Assembly (NCBI GenBank): GCA_020916435.1
Contig: CM037090.1
Location: 115,248,663 to 115,312,662 of the forward strand
Direction: 5' to 3'
DNA: 64,000 nt
Source: Oxytropis ochrocephala
Lineage: Eukaryota > Streptophyta > Magnoliopsida > Fabales > Fabaceae
The notes below the pieces were generated by a model. It was given only the letters and a program-made list of their open reading frames with translations, was not told the origin of the DNA and did no database searches. A program made the position numbers and the translations under genes. Shown here piece after piece: positions 45,665-55,742 of this stretch (the first letter of the stretch is position 1; every line of letters starts with the position of its first letter).

Positions 45665-47918
45665 TTACTGCCCTTCTCCTTTCTTCTTCTCCTTTTTCTC
45701 TTTCTTGGGTTTTACTCCTCCTTGCTCAGTGGTGGTGGTTGTTGTTGTTTCATCAGATTCTTTCTCTTTTGTACTTGCTCCAATACTCGCACCAGCAGTG
45801 CTTGAGGCTTCAAAGAATCCTCTTTTGGCCTCCTCCCACATTCTCATTGCTAGATCGCCAGGTTGACTTGCATTGGCTCATTGGGTATCACCGGGCTTTT
45901 TCCACCTCGGCTCTTTAGACGCCGCCACGTCGATGATGATACTCAGTTCCCAAAGAATCGCCCCCTGGGCTTGCTTCAACAAGTGCTCTGCTAGCTTCTG
46001 TGTGGCCTCCTCCATTGCTTGCTGTCTGACCTTTTCCAATGCAGCCTCACGTTCATTGATGACTTGCATTTCTGCAAGCTTGGCTGCAGCCTCTTTTTCA
46101 GCAGACGTTACAACGTCTGCGCAGCGCTTCTTCAAAGCAATAGTAGGAAGCGGGCGCGAGAAGCGATGAGTGGCAACGAATGCACCACTAGTAGCGAGAG
46201 CAGTCGTCCCCGCAAAGACTTTGACTTTTTCTTTTACTGGAAGCTCACCGAGTGTTGTGGTGGCTGCAACTTCCTCTTTTTCTCCGCTCCTTGAGCTTGA
46301 TTTGACTCAGCAGCTATGTGTTGTCTCTTCTTCCTTCCAAAGGGATTGTATGCCGTCACAGTTTGACTCGGTCTTCTTGGGTGGGGAAATGGGTTGGGAT
46401 TGTGGGTTGCTTTACGTGATTGTTGGCTCGGGACGCCGCCACGCCCGCTTCTCAGTGCGATGGTTGTTTTTGAGGTTCGAGGTTGGGGTGGGGGTGGTTG
46501 TGGGATGGTTTGGTCCGAGCTTTGGATTGTGGAGTATTTAGGGTGTTTTGGTCGTGTGTGGAGGTTCTTGGGGTGAAGGTGGTGGTTGTGGGGATGGTGC
46601 TTTGGGGCTAGGTGTTTTGGATTTTTCTTGGTGGCTCTTTGGTTGATTGAATTCTTTGAGGACTCACTTTCAGTCCTTTCACTCGAACTCCTTTTTCTTA
46701 CGGGCTCTCTTCCTCTTCTTCTTCACTAATCACTTCCATGCTTACCTTCTTGGATTCCTCTGCATCACATTCAGAAATATCATCTAAATCATCAGAATTA
46801 AAATCTTCCTCACTACTTACCTTCTTTTGTTTCTTTGCTGGGCTTTGCCTCTTCGGTGGGCTTCTTGCTCGCTTTGCTTTTTCCTTCTTCACAGCTCTTC
46901 TTTGGATTGTAGACAGGGGCACTTCATCATCTTCTTCTTCTAGCATCCATTCTGGCAATGCAGGTTCTACAATTGCTTTCTTCCCCTTGGACACCTGGGC
47001 AAATACCTTCTTTTGCCACTCAAATTGCTCCTTAATAAATTTGGCCAGGGAATTCTGCCTTTCCCCCAGACGTTGCAACGTCTGAGCATCAGCAGAACTA
47101 GCAGCACCTGCAGACTTCACCCTAGGCTGAAATTTTGTTGAGAAGGGCCTTGAGGTTGCTCCCTAAGCTCCAAGCCTCTATCTCCACTCCGCCTCCATGC
47201 ACAGATCGGTTATCAAACAAGGGAAGTACAAATAGCCGCCCTTCCTGTTTCTTCCATTTGTTGAGCTCACGATTGATCGCCTTCCCAACCTCCACTTGTC
47301 TCTCGGACATGATTGCATCAATTACAATCATTCTCTCCTTGTCAACCCATGATGTGTGAGAGGTAGGGATTAAGCAGTGCCTTATGAAATGGAACCAAGT
47401 ATTGGCTTCATCACAAAGGTATTTCTTCATTATCTTGAACTCGCTCCCATGCTCACCTCTTCTTTCCCTGCATAAACACCTTCAACACATATCCTCTCCT
47501 TAATGGCATCCATCTCAGCCAATCCATAGTTCTTCTGTTTGGTCTCCACAGCTTTGCCATAGTATCCTAATCCAAAATAGTCATTAATGACCCTTACCCC
47601 AAACTTGACTTCCTCTCCTCTTACCTTTGAGACGATGGATGGCTCTCCTTCAGGCCTCTCCACGATTCCCTTGTAGAAATCATGAACCAGAGTAGCAATA
47701 TACTCTTTTCTGTGCATAACAAATTTCTGCCATCCCAACGCTGCGACGGTTGCGAGAAAATTAGGATTGGGGTTTTCTTGACTGAAACCCCTTTCAGGAA
47801 GTAGGGCTTTCTTCTTAGATGGGTTTGGTGTTTCAGGGATGGGGGCTGAGGATGAACTTAGGTCAATCTGCTTTCCTTTCCCAGAGGATTTGGTGGCGGA
47901 TTGTTTCACTTTAGTCAT
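45665..47918 (-). pseudogene. Athila third ORF (env position), plant transposon protein-like domain
   Basis: Starts at ATG 47916-47918 ('MTKVKQSATKSSGKGKQ') and runs in segments 47430-47918, 47122-47430, 46698-47120 and 45665-46135 in changing frames. The first part has 'NFLATVAALGWQKFVMHR', 'HDFYKGIVERPEGEPS' and 'VRVINDYFGLGYYGKAV', resembling the 'putative plant transposon protein' domain (PF20167-like) common in Athila third ORFs. Later parts are charged and basic ('KRARSPPKRQSPAKKQKK', nuclear-localisation-like), then acidic, then a coiled-coil-like Ala/Glu/Lys stretch. No signal peptide or membrane segment is visible, so I do not call it an envelope protein. Two palindromes fall inside (46103 and 47068). 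Confidence 0.65.
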
Positions 47919-48569
47919 GGTTTTTGTGCAGAAAATGTTTGGAAGGAAATGGGGGATTTCTGGAAATTTTAGGTTTTCAGAAGAAGGGATGGGAGAATTT
48001 TGTTTCAGAGAGAAGGAAACTAGAAAGAGATTTCAGGAGGTGGAATGGTGGTGAGTGGTTAGATTTTTATGGGGAAGAGGTTATGGGAGTTGAGAAATGG
48101 AAGAGTGGAGTAATGGAGAAAGTAACCGTTGATTAGACATGTTAAGTGAGGGGGAATGACGTCGTGGTCGGGTTACCACGTTCGTTTTTGAGAGGAAATC
48201 ATTTACGCCACGTCATCACTTACGCTCTTGACTTAATTTAAACTGCGCTTGATCGCCTAGAGACGTGCCCACGTCCGGTAAATACTAAGACGTTACGACG
48301 TCTACCATCTTTCACTTTTCTTTCAACACTTATTCTCGCGAAACAAAAATTAAAAAGACACGTAAAAATTAAAAAAATCCTTGGGTTGCCTCCCAAGAGC
48401 GCTTGCTTTAAGAGTCTTCACCGGACTTTTGTCTCTCGTTATTCAGAATTGTTGAAGGACATTTGAATCTTGTCCCTTTCCACATGTTCTCCATGATATT
48501 GTTTCACACGTTGGCCATTAACTTTGAATATGGTGTTTGTCTTTTCATCAAATAAATCCACACAGACCA
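47919..48569 (-). other. Athila region between integrase and third ORF
   Basis: Contains the landmark 'gggttgcctcccaagagcgc' (48383) shared with the smaller element, and palindromes AGACGTGCCCACGTCC (48261) and AGACGTTACGACGTCT (48288). No coding frame recognised; it may hold the start site for third-ORF RNA. Confidence 0.5.
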
Positions 48570-49640
48570 TGAGGATAGATCTTCATTAGTTTGAATGGAC
48601 TGACCACCTTGACTTCAACTTTCCGGAAACAAATTTTTAAGCCTTGAATTAAATAGCAATACCGTTGTCCTTCTCGCTAGCTCTCTCCTTTGAATTCTTT
48701 GATCGTGCCACTTCTTGGTCTTTTCTTTATACATTGCAGAGCTCTCATAGGCATGGTGTCTAAACTCTTCTAGCTCATTCAATTGTAACAATCTTGCCTC
48801 ACCTGACCTTTGCATGATCCAAATTTATTTGCTTTATTGCCCAATAAGCTTTATGTTGGAGCTCAATTGGCGGTGACAAGCCTTCCCATAAACTAGCTTG
48901 TACGGAGACATGCCCAATGGTGTTTTGTATCTTTGCTCAGAGGCCCAAAGTGCATCATCCAAGTGTAATGACCACTCCTTTCTGTTGGGACCAACCATCT
49001 TCTCAAGTATTCTTTTGATCTCCTGTTGGATATTTCACTTGGCCTTTGGTTTGGGGATGATAAGTCAGTAGCAAATCTCGTGTTTTACTCCATATTTAGC
49101 CAGGAGGTTCTCAATCAATTTATTGCAAAAATGAGAGCCTTCATCATCTTGATTATGGCTCTTGGAGTACCAAATCTTGTGAATATATTCTTTTCGGGAA
49201 CTTGCTAATGATTTGGCTTCATTGTTTGGTAATGCCAACGCTTCAACCCATTTTGACACGTAATCCACAGCTACGAGAATGTAGAGATTTCCATGGGACA
49301 TAGGAAATGGTCCCATGAAGTCCATTCCCATACATCAAACAACTCTACTTCGAGAATGTTTGTGAGTGGCATCTCTCTTGCTTGCTTGATATGTTTCTGT
49401 TCTTTGGCACTTGTCACATCTCCTAACCACTCATGTGCATCTCGAATAATGTTGGCCAATAGTAGCTTTGATTGTAGGACCTTTGCAATTTGTTTTAGTA
49501 CCTCCAAAATGTCCACCATAAGGTCTTTGAATGACATTGTTGCAAAGACATGGGGTTGCTCTTCCTCGCCTAGGCATCTTCTTAGTAATTGATCCGGACA
49601 CAATTTGTACAGATATGGTTCATCCCAGAAATAATGCTTT
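48570..49640 (-). pseudogene. Integrase of the Athila element
   Basis: Pieces in different frames on the minus strand: 'LYKLCPDQLLRRCLGEEE' type entry (49560-49620), the HHCC region with 'IIRDAHEWLGD' and a poorly kept Cys pair, 'MPLTNILEVELFDVWEW', the catalytic core start 'MGMDFMGPFPMSHGNLYIL' with 'VAVDYVSKWVEALALPNN' (49190-49331), then 'DDEGSHFCNKLIENLLAKYG', and the C-terminal 'ELEEFRHHAYESSAMYKEK' (48720-48780). Order matches Athila integrase. At least three frame breaks make it inactive as assembled. Confidence 0.8.
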
Positions 49641-49718
49641 ATAGTGTGGAAGAACCTCTTCTTCTACTGATAGTTGAATCCTACAGGCACAATTTTGCTA
49701 ACAAGGAAGTTAACTATG

Positions 49719-50279
49719 TCAGCATACCATGGAGAAAAGATTATCGGACGTTATGACGTTTGACGAAAGTGTCATGGGCGTGGCCACGTCTTGACTCATC
49801 GAGGCTACTAACAATAGTCTCTCATCAGGAAATTTTTCTTGTATATCTTCTTCACCTGTACCTGCATCAACATTCTCAAGCCTAGAAAGATGATCAGCAA
49901 CTTGGTTCTCCACCCCCTTTTTGTCATGAATTTCCAAGTCAAATTCTTGGAGGAGAAGAACCCATCTAATAAGTCTTGGCTTTGCATCTTTTTTGGAAAT
50001 TAAGTACTTAATGGCTGAATGATCGATAAAAACAATAACTTTTGCACCAACTAAGTAAGATCTGAACTTATCAAATGCAAATACAACAGCCAAAAGTTCT
50101 TTTTCAGTCACAGTATAATTCAATTGGGCATCATCTAAGGTTTTACTGGCATAATAAATAGAATGAAAAATTTTTCCATACCTTTGCCCCAATACAGCTC
50201 CCACGGCATAATCACTTGCATCACACATCAATTCAAATGGCTTGGACCAATCTGGAGTGACTATTCTTTCGAGTCGCAT
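49719..50279 (-). pseudogene. RNase H of the Athila element
   Basis: An open frame of 186 codons with 'PFELMCDASDYAVGAVLGQ' (first catalytic Asp), 'YYASKTLDDAQLNYTVTEKE' (catalytic Glu) and 'SYLVGAKVIVFIDHSAIKYL' (Asp), the full D-E-D pattern of gypsy RNase H, then 'PRLIRWVLLLQEFDLEIHD' and 'NQVADHLSRLENV'. It degrades the RNA strand during reverse transcription. Downstream, two palindromes are translated: 'SQDVATPMT' (49776) and 'SNVITSDN' (49746). It joins RT upstream through a frame break. Confidence 0.85.
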
Positions 50280-51262
50280 TACAAGGCGATCTTTAGTTTG
50301 TTGAAAGCTTCATGACACCTTTGCTCATCAAAATTGAAGGCGTGGTCACGTTGCAACAACAGACACAAGGGCTTTGAAATCTTTGAGAAATCCTTGATGA
50401 ATCTTACAGTAAAACCCCGCATGTCCTAAGAAACTTCGACTCCTTTGATAGTTGTGGGTGGAGGTAGCTTGTCAATAACATCAATCTTTGCTCTGTCCAC
50501 CTCTAAACCTTTCTTTGATATTACGTGTCCTAACGCTATTCCTTCTTGTACCATGAATGGCATTTTTCCCAATTGAGCACTGGTTGGTTTCTTCACACCT
50601 TATCGAACTCCTTCCAAATTATCCGGGCATCCTTTGTGCGAATCTCCATAAAGCGAGAAATCGTCCATAAAAACTTCCATGGAGTTCTCAATGAAATCGA
50701 GAAAATAAGGCCATCATGCACCCTCGAAATGTTGCAGAGCATTACACGTACCCAAATGGCATTCTTCCGAAAGCAAAGGTACCATAGGGACAAGTGAATG
50801 TTGTCTTCTCTTGATCTTCAGTGCTATGGCTATCTGGGTTGTAACTGAATAACCATCAAGGAAACAAGAGAGAAATCTTTCCTGCGAGCCCGTCTAGCAT
50901 TTGATCAATGAATGGAAGAGGAAATGATCCTTCTTAGTTGCTTTGTTTAACTTTTCGTAATCCATGCATATCCTCCAACTTATTCTTGTCCTTGTTGGAA
51001 TTAGCTCATCTTTTTCATTTTGTATTACAAAGAACCCTCCTTTCTTGGGTACACACACACCGAATGGACTTACCCCAGCGCTATCACCGATAGGGTAGAT
51101 GATTCCCGCATCCAACCATTTGATGATTTCTTTCTTCACCACCTCCTTCATTATGGGGTTCAATCTCCTCTCGCCTTCAATGCTATTCTTGGCATTCTCC
51201 TCCAAGACTATTCTATGCATGCAGATTGTGGGGTGATACCTTTGATGTCCGCCATTTGCCAA
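50280..51262 (-). pseudogene. Reverse transcriptase of the Athila element
   Basis: From 51262 the frame gives 'VVKKEIIKWLDAGIIYPI', 'VSPFGVCVPKKGG', 'RISWRICMDYEKLNKATKKD', then a stop near 50894. Further on, in other frames, 'EKTTFTCPYGTFAFGRMPFG' and, near 50660, FMDDF, the Athila form of the YxDD catalytic box, can be read. At least four frame breaks. A palindrome-derived word lies at 50338 (AGGCGTGGTCACGTTG). Inactive as assembled. Confidence 0.82.
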
Positions 51263-52025
51263 CCAATTGCCTTTTATGTCTCTTCAGGGTAGTAATGAGA
51301 TCATCTTCCTGCTCTTGGGTGAGTTTGGAAGAGATGATCACTGGCAGAGAATCATTTTCCCCTAAGAAGACATACTTTAAATGATCAGGTAACACCTTTA
51401 GCTCTAAGATGGGTGGCTCTTTAATGGAGGGCACATTCTTCTTCAGATTTGACTCCTCTTGCCCTAAAGATTCATACCTCTTTGTCCATGACTTTGGTGC
51501 AGGGGGCTCAGACGTGGCCACGTCTGCAACAGACGTTACAACGTCTAGAGGAACAACTTCTTCTGCTAACAATTCTTGTATTTCATTATTCCCCAGAAGC
51601 TTCTCCAGATGATTATTGTCCTTGTTGAACTGCTTTTGGACCATATGATCAATGGCAACCACATACGAACACTCCTCCGTATTTGGTTCTGGATACTTAA
51701 GTGCATTGAGGACGTTGAACTTGACTTCTTGGTCATTGACTCTCATGATTAATTATCCTTTACGCACATCAATGATTGTCCTTCCAGTAGCTAAGAATGG
51801 TCTCCCCAGAATGATGGGAACTTCTTTATCTGCATCAAAATCCAAAATAACAAAATCCACTGGAAACACAAACTTGTCAACTTTAATCAAAACATCTTCT
51901 AATATGCCTTCAGGATAAACTCTGCTTTTATCAGCTAAAGTTAAGCTTAAAGAAGTAGGCCTGGCAGTCCCTATACCAAGTTTGTCATAAATGGACTTGG
52001 GCATCAAGTTGATACTTGCTCCCAA
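51213..52025 (-). pseudogene. pro: Protease and linker of the Athila element
   Basis: The frame 51753-52025 holds 'LGASINLMPKSIYDKLGIG' (Athila aspartic protease active-site region; the D just before L-G-A lies at or before the frame start) and 'VPIILGRPFLATGRTIIDV', the conserved C-terminal part with GRPFLAT. A stop then separates the linker 51213-51746 ('MRVNDQEVKFNVLNALKYP'), which leads into RT. The linker contains two adjacent palindromes at 51510-51546, translated as 'LDVVTSVADVATSE'. Confidence 0.8.
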
Positions 52026-52229
52026 GTCACATAATGCTTTTCCAATGTAAAAATCTCCAATGGAGCATGGTATAGTAAAGTGCCAGATCCTTGAGTTTTC
52101 TAGGAGTTTATTCGCATAATTAAGCTACATTCTTGATTAAAGCAACGCTTTCAAACTCCCTAGCCTTCTCCTTTTGGTGATGATGTCTTTCAAGAACTTG
52201 GCATAATTTGGCATCTGTTGTGTAAAGCA

Positions 52230-53965
52230 TCAACCAAAGGAAGGTTGATGTGTAATCGCTTTAACATTTCCATGAATTTCTTTGAACTGTTTATCTTCAT
52301 GAGCCTTCTTCAATCTTTGAGGGTATGGTGGAGGAGGATACTCGGTACAAGCACGGGTACGATCTTGATTCTGGTTCAAAATTAGACGTTGTAACGTCCG
52401 AATATCCTTCTCACCACTTGTGCTTGCTTCTTTCCCTTTCTTTTTCTCTTTCTCTGGTACTACTTTTTGCTTCTCCTGTAATTCTTTTTCCACAGGCATA
52501 GTTGGTTCGAGGATATTCAAGTACCACTTCTTAAAGAAATTGCATTTACTCGACCATTTACCCCATTATTACCATTAGGGGTTGATGATGATGGTGTTTC
52601 TGTTGTAGAAGGAAGAGATCCATTCTGTCTTTGAGTGAGGGTGAAGATATCTGTCCAATTTGATTTTCGAGTTTTGATTGAAGACTCATGGGTTTGCAAA
52701 GTAGTCTTACAATCACTTATGAAGCTTTTCATCATGGCCTCCAAGTTGCTATTGTTGTTGTTACGCACATGCCTCTGTTGTTGAGGAGGAATCACGGAGG
52801 TATTGCAGAGCGAGATTTTTGGCATTCAATGCATTATTGTTTCTCCAACTGAAATTTGGATGATTTCTCCGATTTGAATTGTAGGAATTGGAATAGGGAC
52901 CATTTCCTTTGTTACGAGAGACAAAGTTTACAGATTGAGGGTTGTAGGGCACTCCTCATACACATGCCCTTCCTCACAATAAACACACACTATTCCACCA
53001 GACTGGGTAGGTTCAACTGCTGCAACAGTGTGCTTCTCAGACGTGGCCACGTTTGAAGTACTCAGAGTTTTGATCATGTTGGTCAGGGTAGCCACTTGAG
53101 CAGAAAGAGCAGTGACTTCACTTATCTCATGAACACCTGCCTTCTTCCCAGGAGTAAATCTATCTGATGGCCAATGAGAGTTGTGGGTGCCTATTTCATC
53201 AATGAGCTTGCATGCCTCAGAAAAGGACATGTTAAGAATGACACCACCTGATGAAGCATCAAGTATCAATCTTGTGGGCTGATCTAGGCCATTATAAAAC
53301 GTTTCCATTTGGATCACCACAGGAATGCCATGGTGAGGGCACATTCTTAGTAATTCCTTCCACCTCTCCCAAGCTTCAAATAATGATTCCCCTTCCCTTT
53401 GTTTGAAGGAAGTGATATCATTTCTTAGCTTAGCATTTTTGTTGGGAGGAAAGTATTTGGCAAGAAACTTCTCAGCTAGCTCATCCCAAGTGTGAATGGA
53501 ATTGGGCTCTAAGGAGTTTAGCCAATTTTTAGCCTTATCCTTGAGTGAGTATGGGAAGAGCTTCAATCTAAAGGCATCCTCTGAGACTCCAGGAATGATA
53601 AAGTTGCTGCACACATCCAGAAATTGTCTCAGGTGAGAATATGGATCTTCTTGAGGGAAACCTCCGAATTGACCTGCAGTCTGCAACATTTGGAACATCA
53701 TTGGTTTGAACTCAAAGTGACCAGTATGAAGGGTTGGTCTAGCAATGCCCGTTTGTAGATGAGCAGGGTTAAGCACGGCATAGTCACGCATAGGCCTATC
53801 CCTGTCATTGACCATGTCTTGTGGTCCTGCATTGATGAGTTGCTGCCTTTGGTACTGTTCATCATCAACAACTATTGTTTCTGTATGAGTTTGTGGCCCA
53901 AGACCTTGTCCTCTGACTCCTCTTGGTGTATGCCCACCTCTAGAACCGGTGTTATGCTCAGACAT
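52230..53965 (-). pseudogene. gag: gag of the Athila element
   Basis: ATG at 53963-53965. The frame runs 346 codons to 52928: Gly/Arg-rich N-terminus ('GSRGGHTPRGVRGQGLGP'), then the Athila capsid domain with 'FGGFPQEDPYSHLRQFLDV', 'LFPYSLKDKAKNWLNSLEP', 'WDELAEKFLAKYFPP' and 'GESLFEAWERWKELLRMCP'. Near the C-terminus is a zinc knuckle 'CVYCEEGHVYEEC'. A frameshift just after the knuckle moves the reading to 52761-52952 ('YNPQSVNFVSRNKGNGPYS'), then 52517-52825 and 52230-52520 (Lys/Glu-rich tail). Palindromes at 53039 (read SNVATSE) and 52384 (read IRTLQRL) sit in the coding sequence. Confidence 0.88.
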
Positions 53966-54236
53966 GGTTGGGTGTTGCTTTTGTTGTTGCTGCCTTCTTC
54001 TTATCCTTTGTTGTCTCCTCAGTTGCCTAAAAGTTCTTTCAGGTTCGGATCAAACTCGAGTTTGATTCACTACTTGGTTCAGTTGAACTAGAGCTTGAGT
54101 CGGAACTAAGCATACTGTAACGCGTTTAACTGTTCAAACACGAATAAAGAAACAACACAAGAAAATCCTTTCAACTTGTGCTTTAATACTTGTGAGCAAT
54201 AAAAGTTTTACAATCCCCCTAACGGCGCCAAAAACT
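53966..54236 (-). other. Athila leader with tRNA-Asp primer-binding site
   Basis: TGGCGCCGTTAGGGGG on the minus strand at 54215-54230, six bases inside the 5' LTR. The last bases diverge from the tRNA-Asp complement (GTTAGGGGG versus GTTGCCGGGG). Leader otherwise non-coding. Confidence 0.75.
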
Positions 54237-55737
54237 TGTTCGCTTGTGTAATAGTATAGATTTTCGCAATTATAGTGCAAGTATACACATCGTACAAGTA
54301 ATAAAGTGGATTAAAGTAAGAGATCGTTCCCACGAGGATTGATAAGCTTTCACAGTTCAAGTTTCAAAACACAAGAGAATCAAGTGATAAATCGACAATA
54401 AGAGTTGGTTTTAAAGCAAAAGATTTAAACAAAACAAGAAAATAGAAGTTGGTTGTGAATATGGATGAGAGATGAGTTGAGTTGTTGTATGCGCAGATAA
54501 ATCCTTCCTAGCGGACGTCATAACGTTTAGGCGTTACGACGTTCAATTGTTAACTGTGCAGACGTGGCCACGTTTGAACGTTGTTGCAAAAAAGAGCTAT
54601 GCTTTTCAGCACAAAACGTCAGAGTTTCAAGTACAAGAAATCCTATGTCTAGGTTCTAAATAGGCCCACTCCTGTATATTAAGTACCCACAGCAATGTTC
54701 TATGAACTATTATCCATTCTATGTCTAGACTTAGATAAAGATGCCTAAATGTCTTTAGTGCATTGTTCATTCATATAAATCTTTGATTTCTTTTCATAGA
54801 CCATGTCTGTACCTATGAATCTACCTATTTTAAGAGGCCAACCTCAAAACAAGTTTTTGAAAATATTATTACGCAAAGATTTAAAACGGGCAACGCTAAC
54901 ACTTCATAACATTAACTAGAAATTCATTAATAGCAAAACAACAACTCAACTACAAAGTATTTAGTTCATGCTGAGCATCATTACAGAATGAAAAGGATGT
55001 GAAATCCTAATACCATACATAACAGAAAAGAACTCAAGTGCAAAAGATACACCCAAGTACTTCTTAGCATGTACGCTGTATAGACGTTACAACGTCTGAA
55101 CCTTACACTTATGCAGAAATAAAACTAAGTTCAGAATAGTAAAATATAGAAGTCTGTTTCCAGATCTTCTTTACAAAACTAGTTCTAAGTTAATGGAGGG
55201 ATGGTGGGATGAAGAAGATAAAGTGATTCTGAAGTTGGTGGAAGAGATGATGTTCTTGAGAGAGGGCTGAGCTGAGCTTAAATAGCCTCCTTGCTTACGC
55301 GTGCTGATGTCACTAACCCACCTACCATATCTGTTTCTTCTATTTTTCCTGACACTGTTCAGAGCTACAGTGCTTCTGTGCGTCAGCTCATGGGGAACAG
55401 AAAATCTTCTGACTTTTATATCTTTGACTTATCATTGCTTCGCGCGCCAAAATGAAGATCTTTTCACCCTTTTTCTGCTACACTTTAGTAGACGTGGTGA
55501 GGGACGTGGTAACGTTTCAAAGATCGAATTTCTCGCACAAGCACAAAAAGCATCAAAACGCGCTCTCAAGGGCACCAATTGGTGCCTAAATGCACTGATT
55601 CATCACTTCATCTATTTATTTACTAAAGACTTCGTAAATTGCATAAAACTTAATTAAATACTCCTTGTATTACTAGAAAACTTACATGACTTATTCTTTG
55701 AATAAGTATAAATAACTCATATAAATATGAGTTATCA
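54237..55737 (-). repeat. 5' LTR of the Athila element
   Basis: Direct repeat of 42835-44328. Palindromes at 54513-54528, 54529-54544, 54560-54575 and 55082-55097. It drives transcription of the element on the minus strand. The ORF at 55301-55657 is the LTR counterpart of 43834-44244 with a shifted frame, which shows neither is constrained as protein. Confidence 0.92.
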
Positions 55738-55742
55738 CTATC

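Larger units (their letters stand above)
42835..55737 (-). mobile_element. Athila-type Ty3/gypsy retrotransposon, full length (12.9 kb)
   Basis: LTRs at 42835-44328 and 54237-55737 (~1.5 kb) start TGTTCGC and end GTTATCA. Target duplication is CTATC (42830-42834 and 55738-55742). Minus-strand order: 5' LTR, tRNA-Asp primer site, gag, protease, RT, RNase H, integrase, a third ORF, purine tract, 3' LTR, the Athila plan. Coding frames are broken at many places. It carries about twenty copies of a CpG-rich 16-bp palindrome. LTR differences are mainly small indels at CAG/CTG and CG, which may reflect sequencing error; age cannot then be read from LTR divergence. Confidence 0.93.

Noticed and set aside
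45615..46576. Several plus-strand ORFs (Val/Ser/Phe-rich)
   Set aside because: Antisense shadows of the Athila third ORF.
45665..47918. Calling the Athila third ORF an envelope gene
   Set aside because: No signal peptide, transmembrane segment or glycoprotein-like cysteine pattern is visible.
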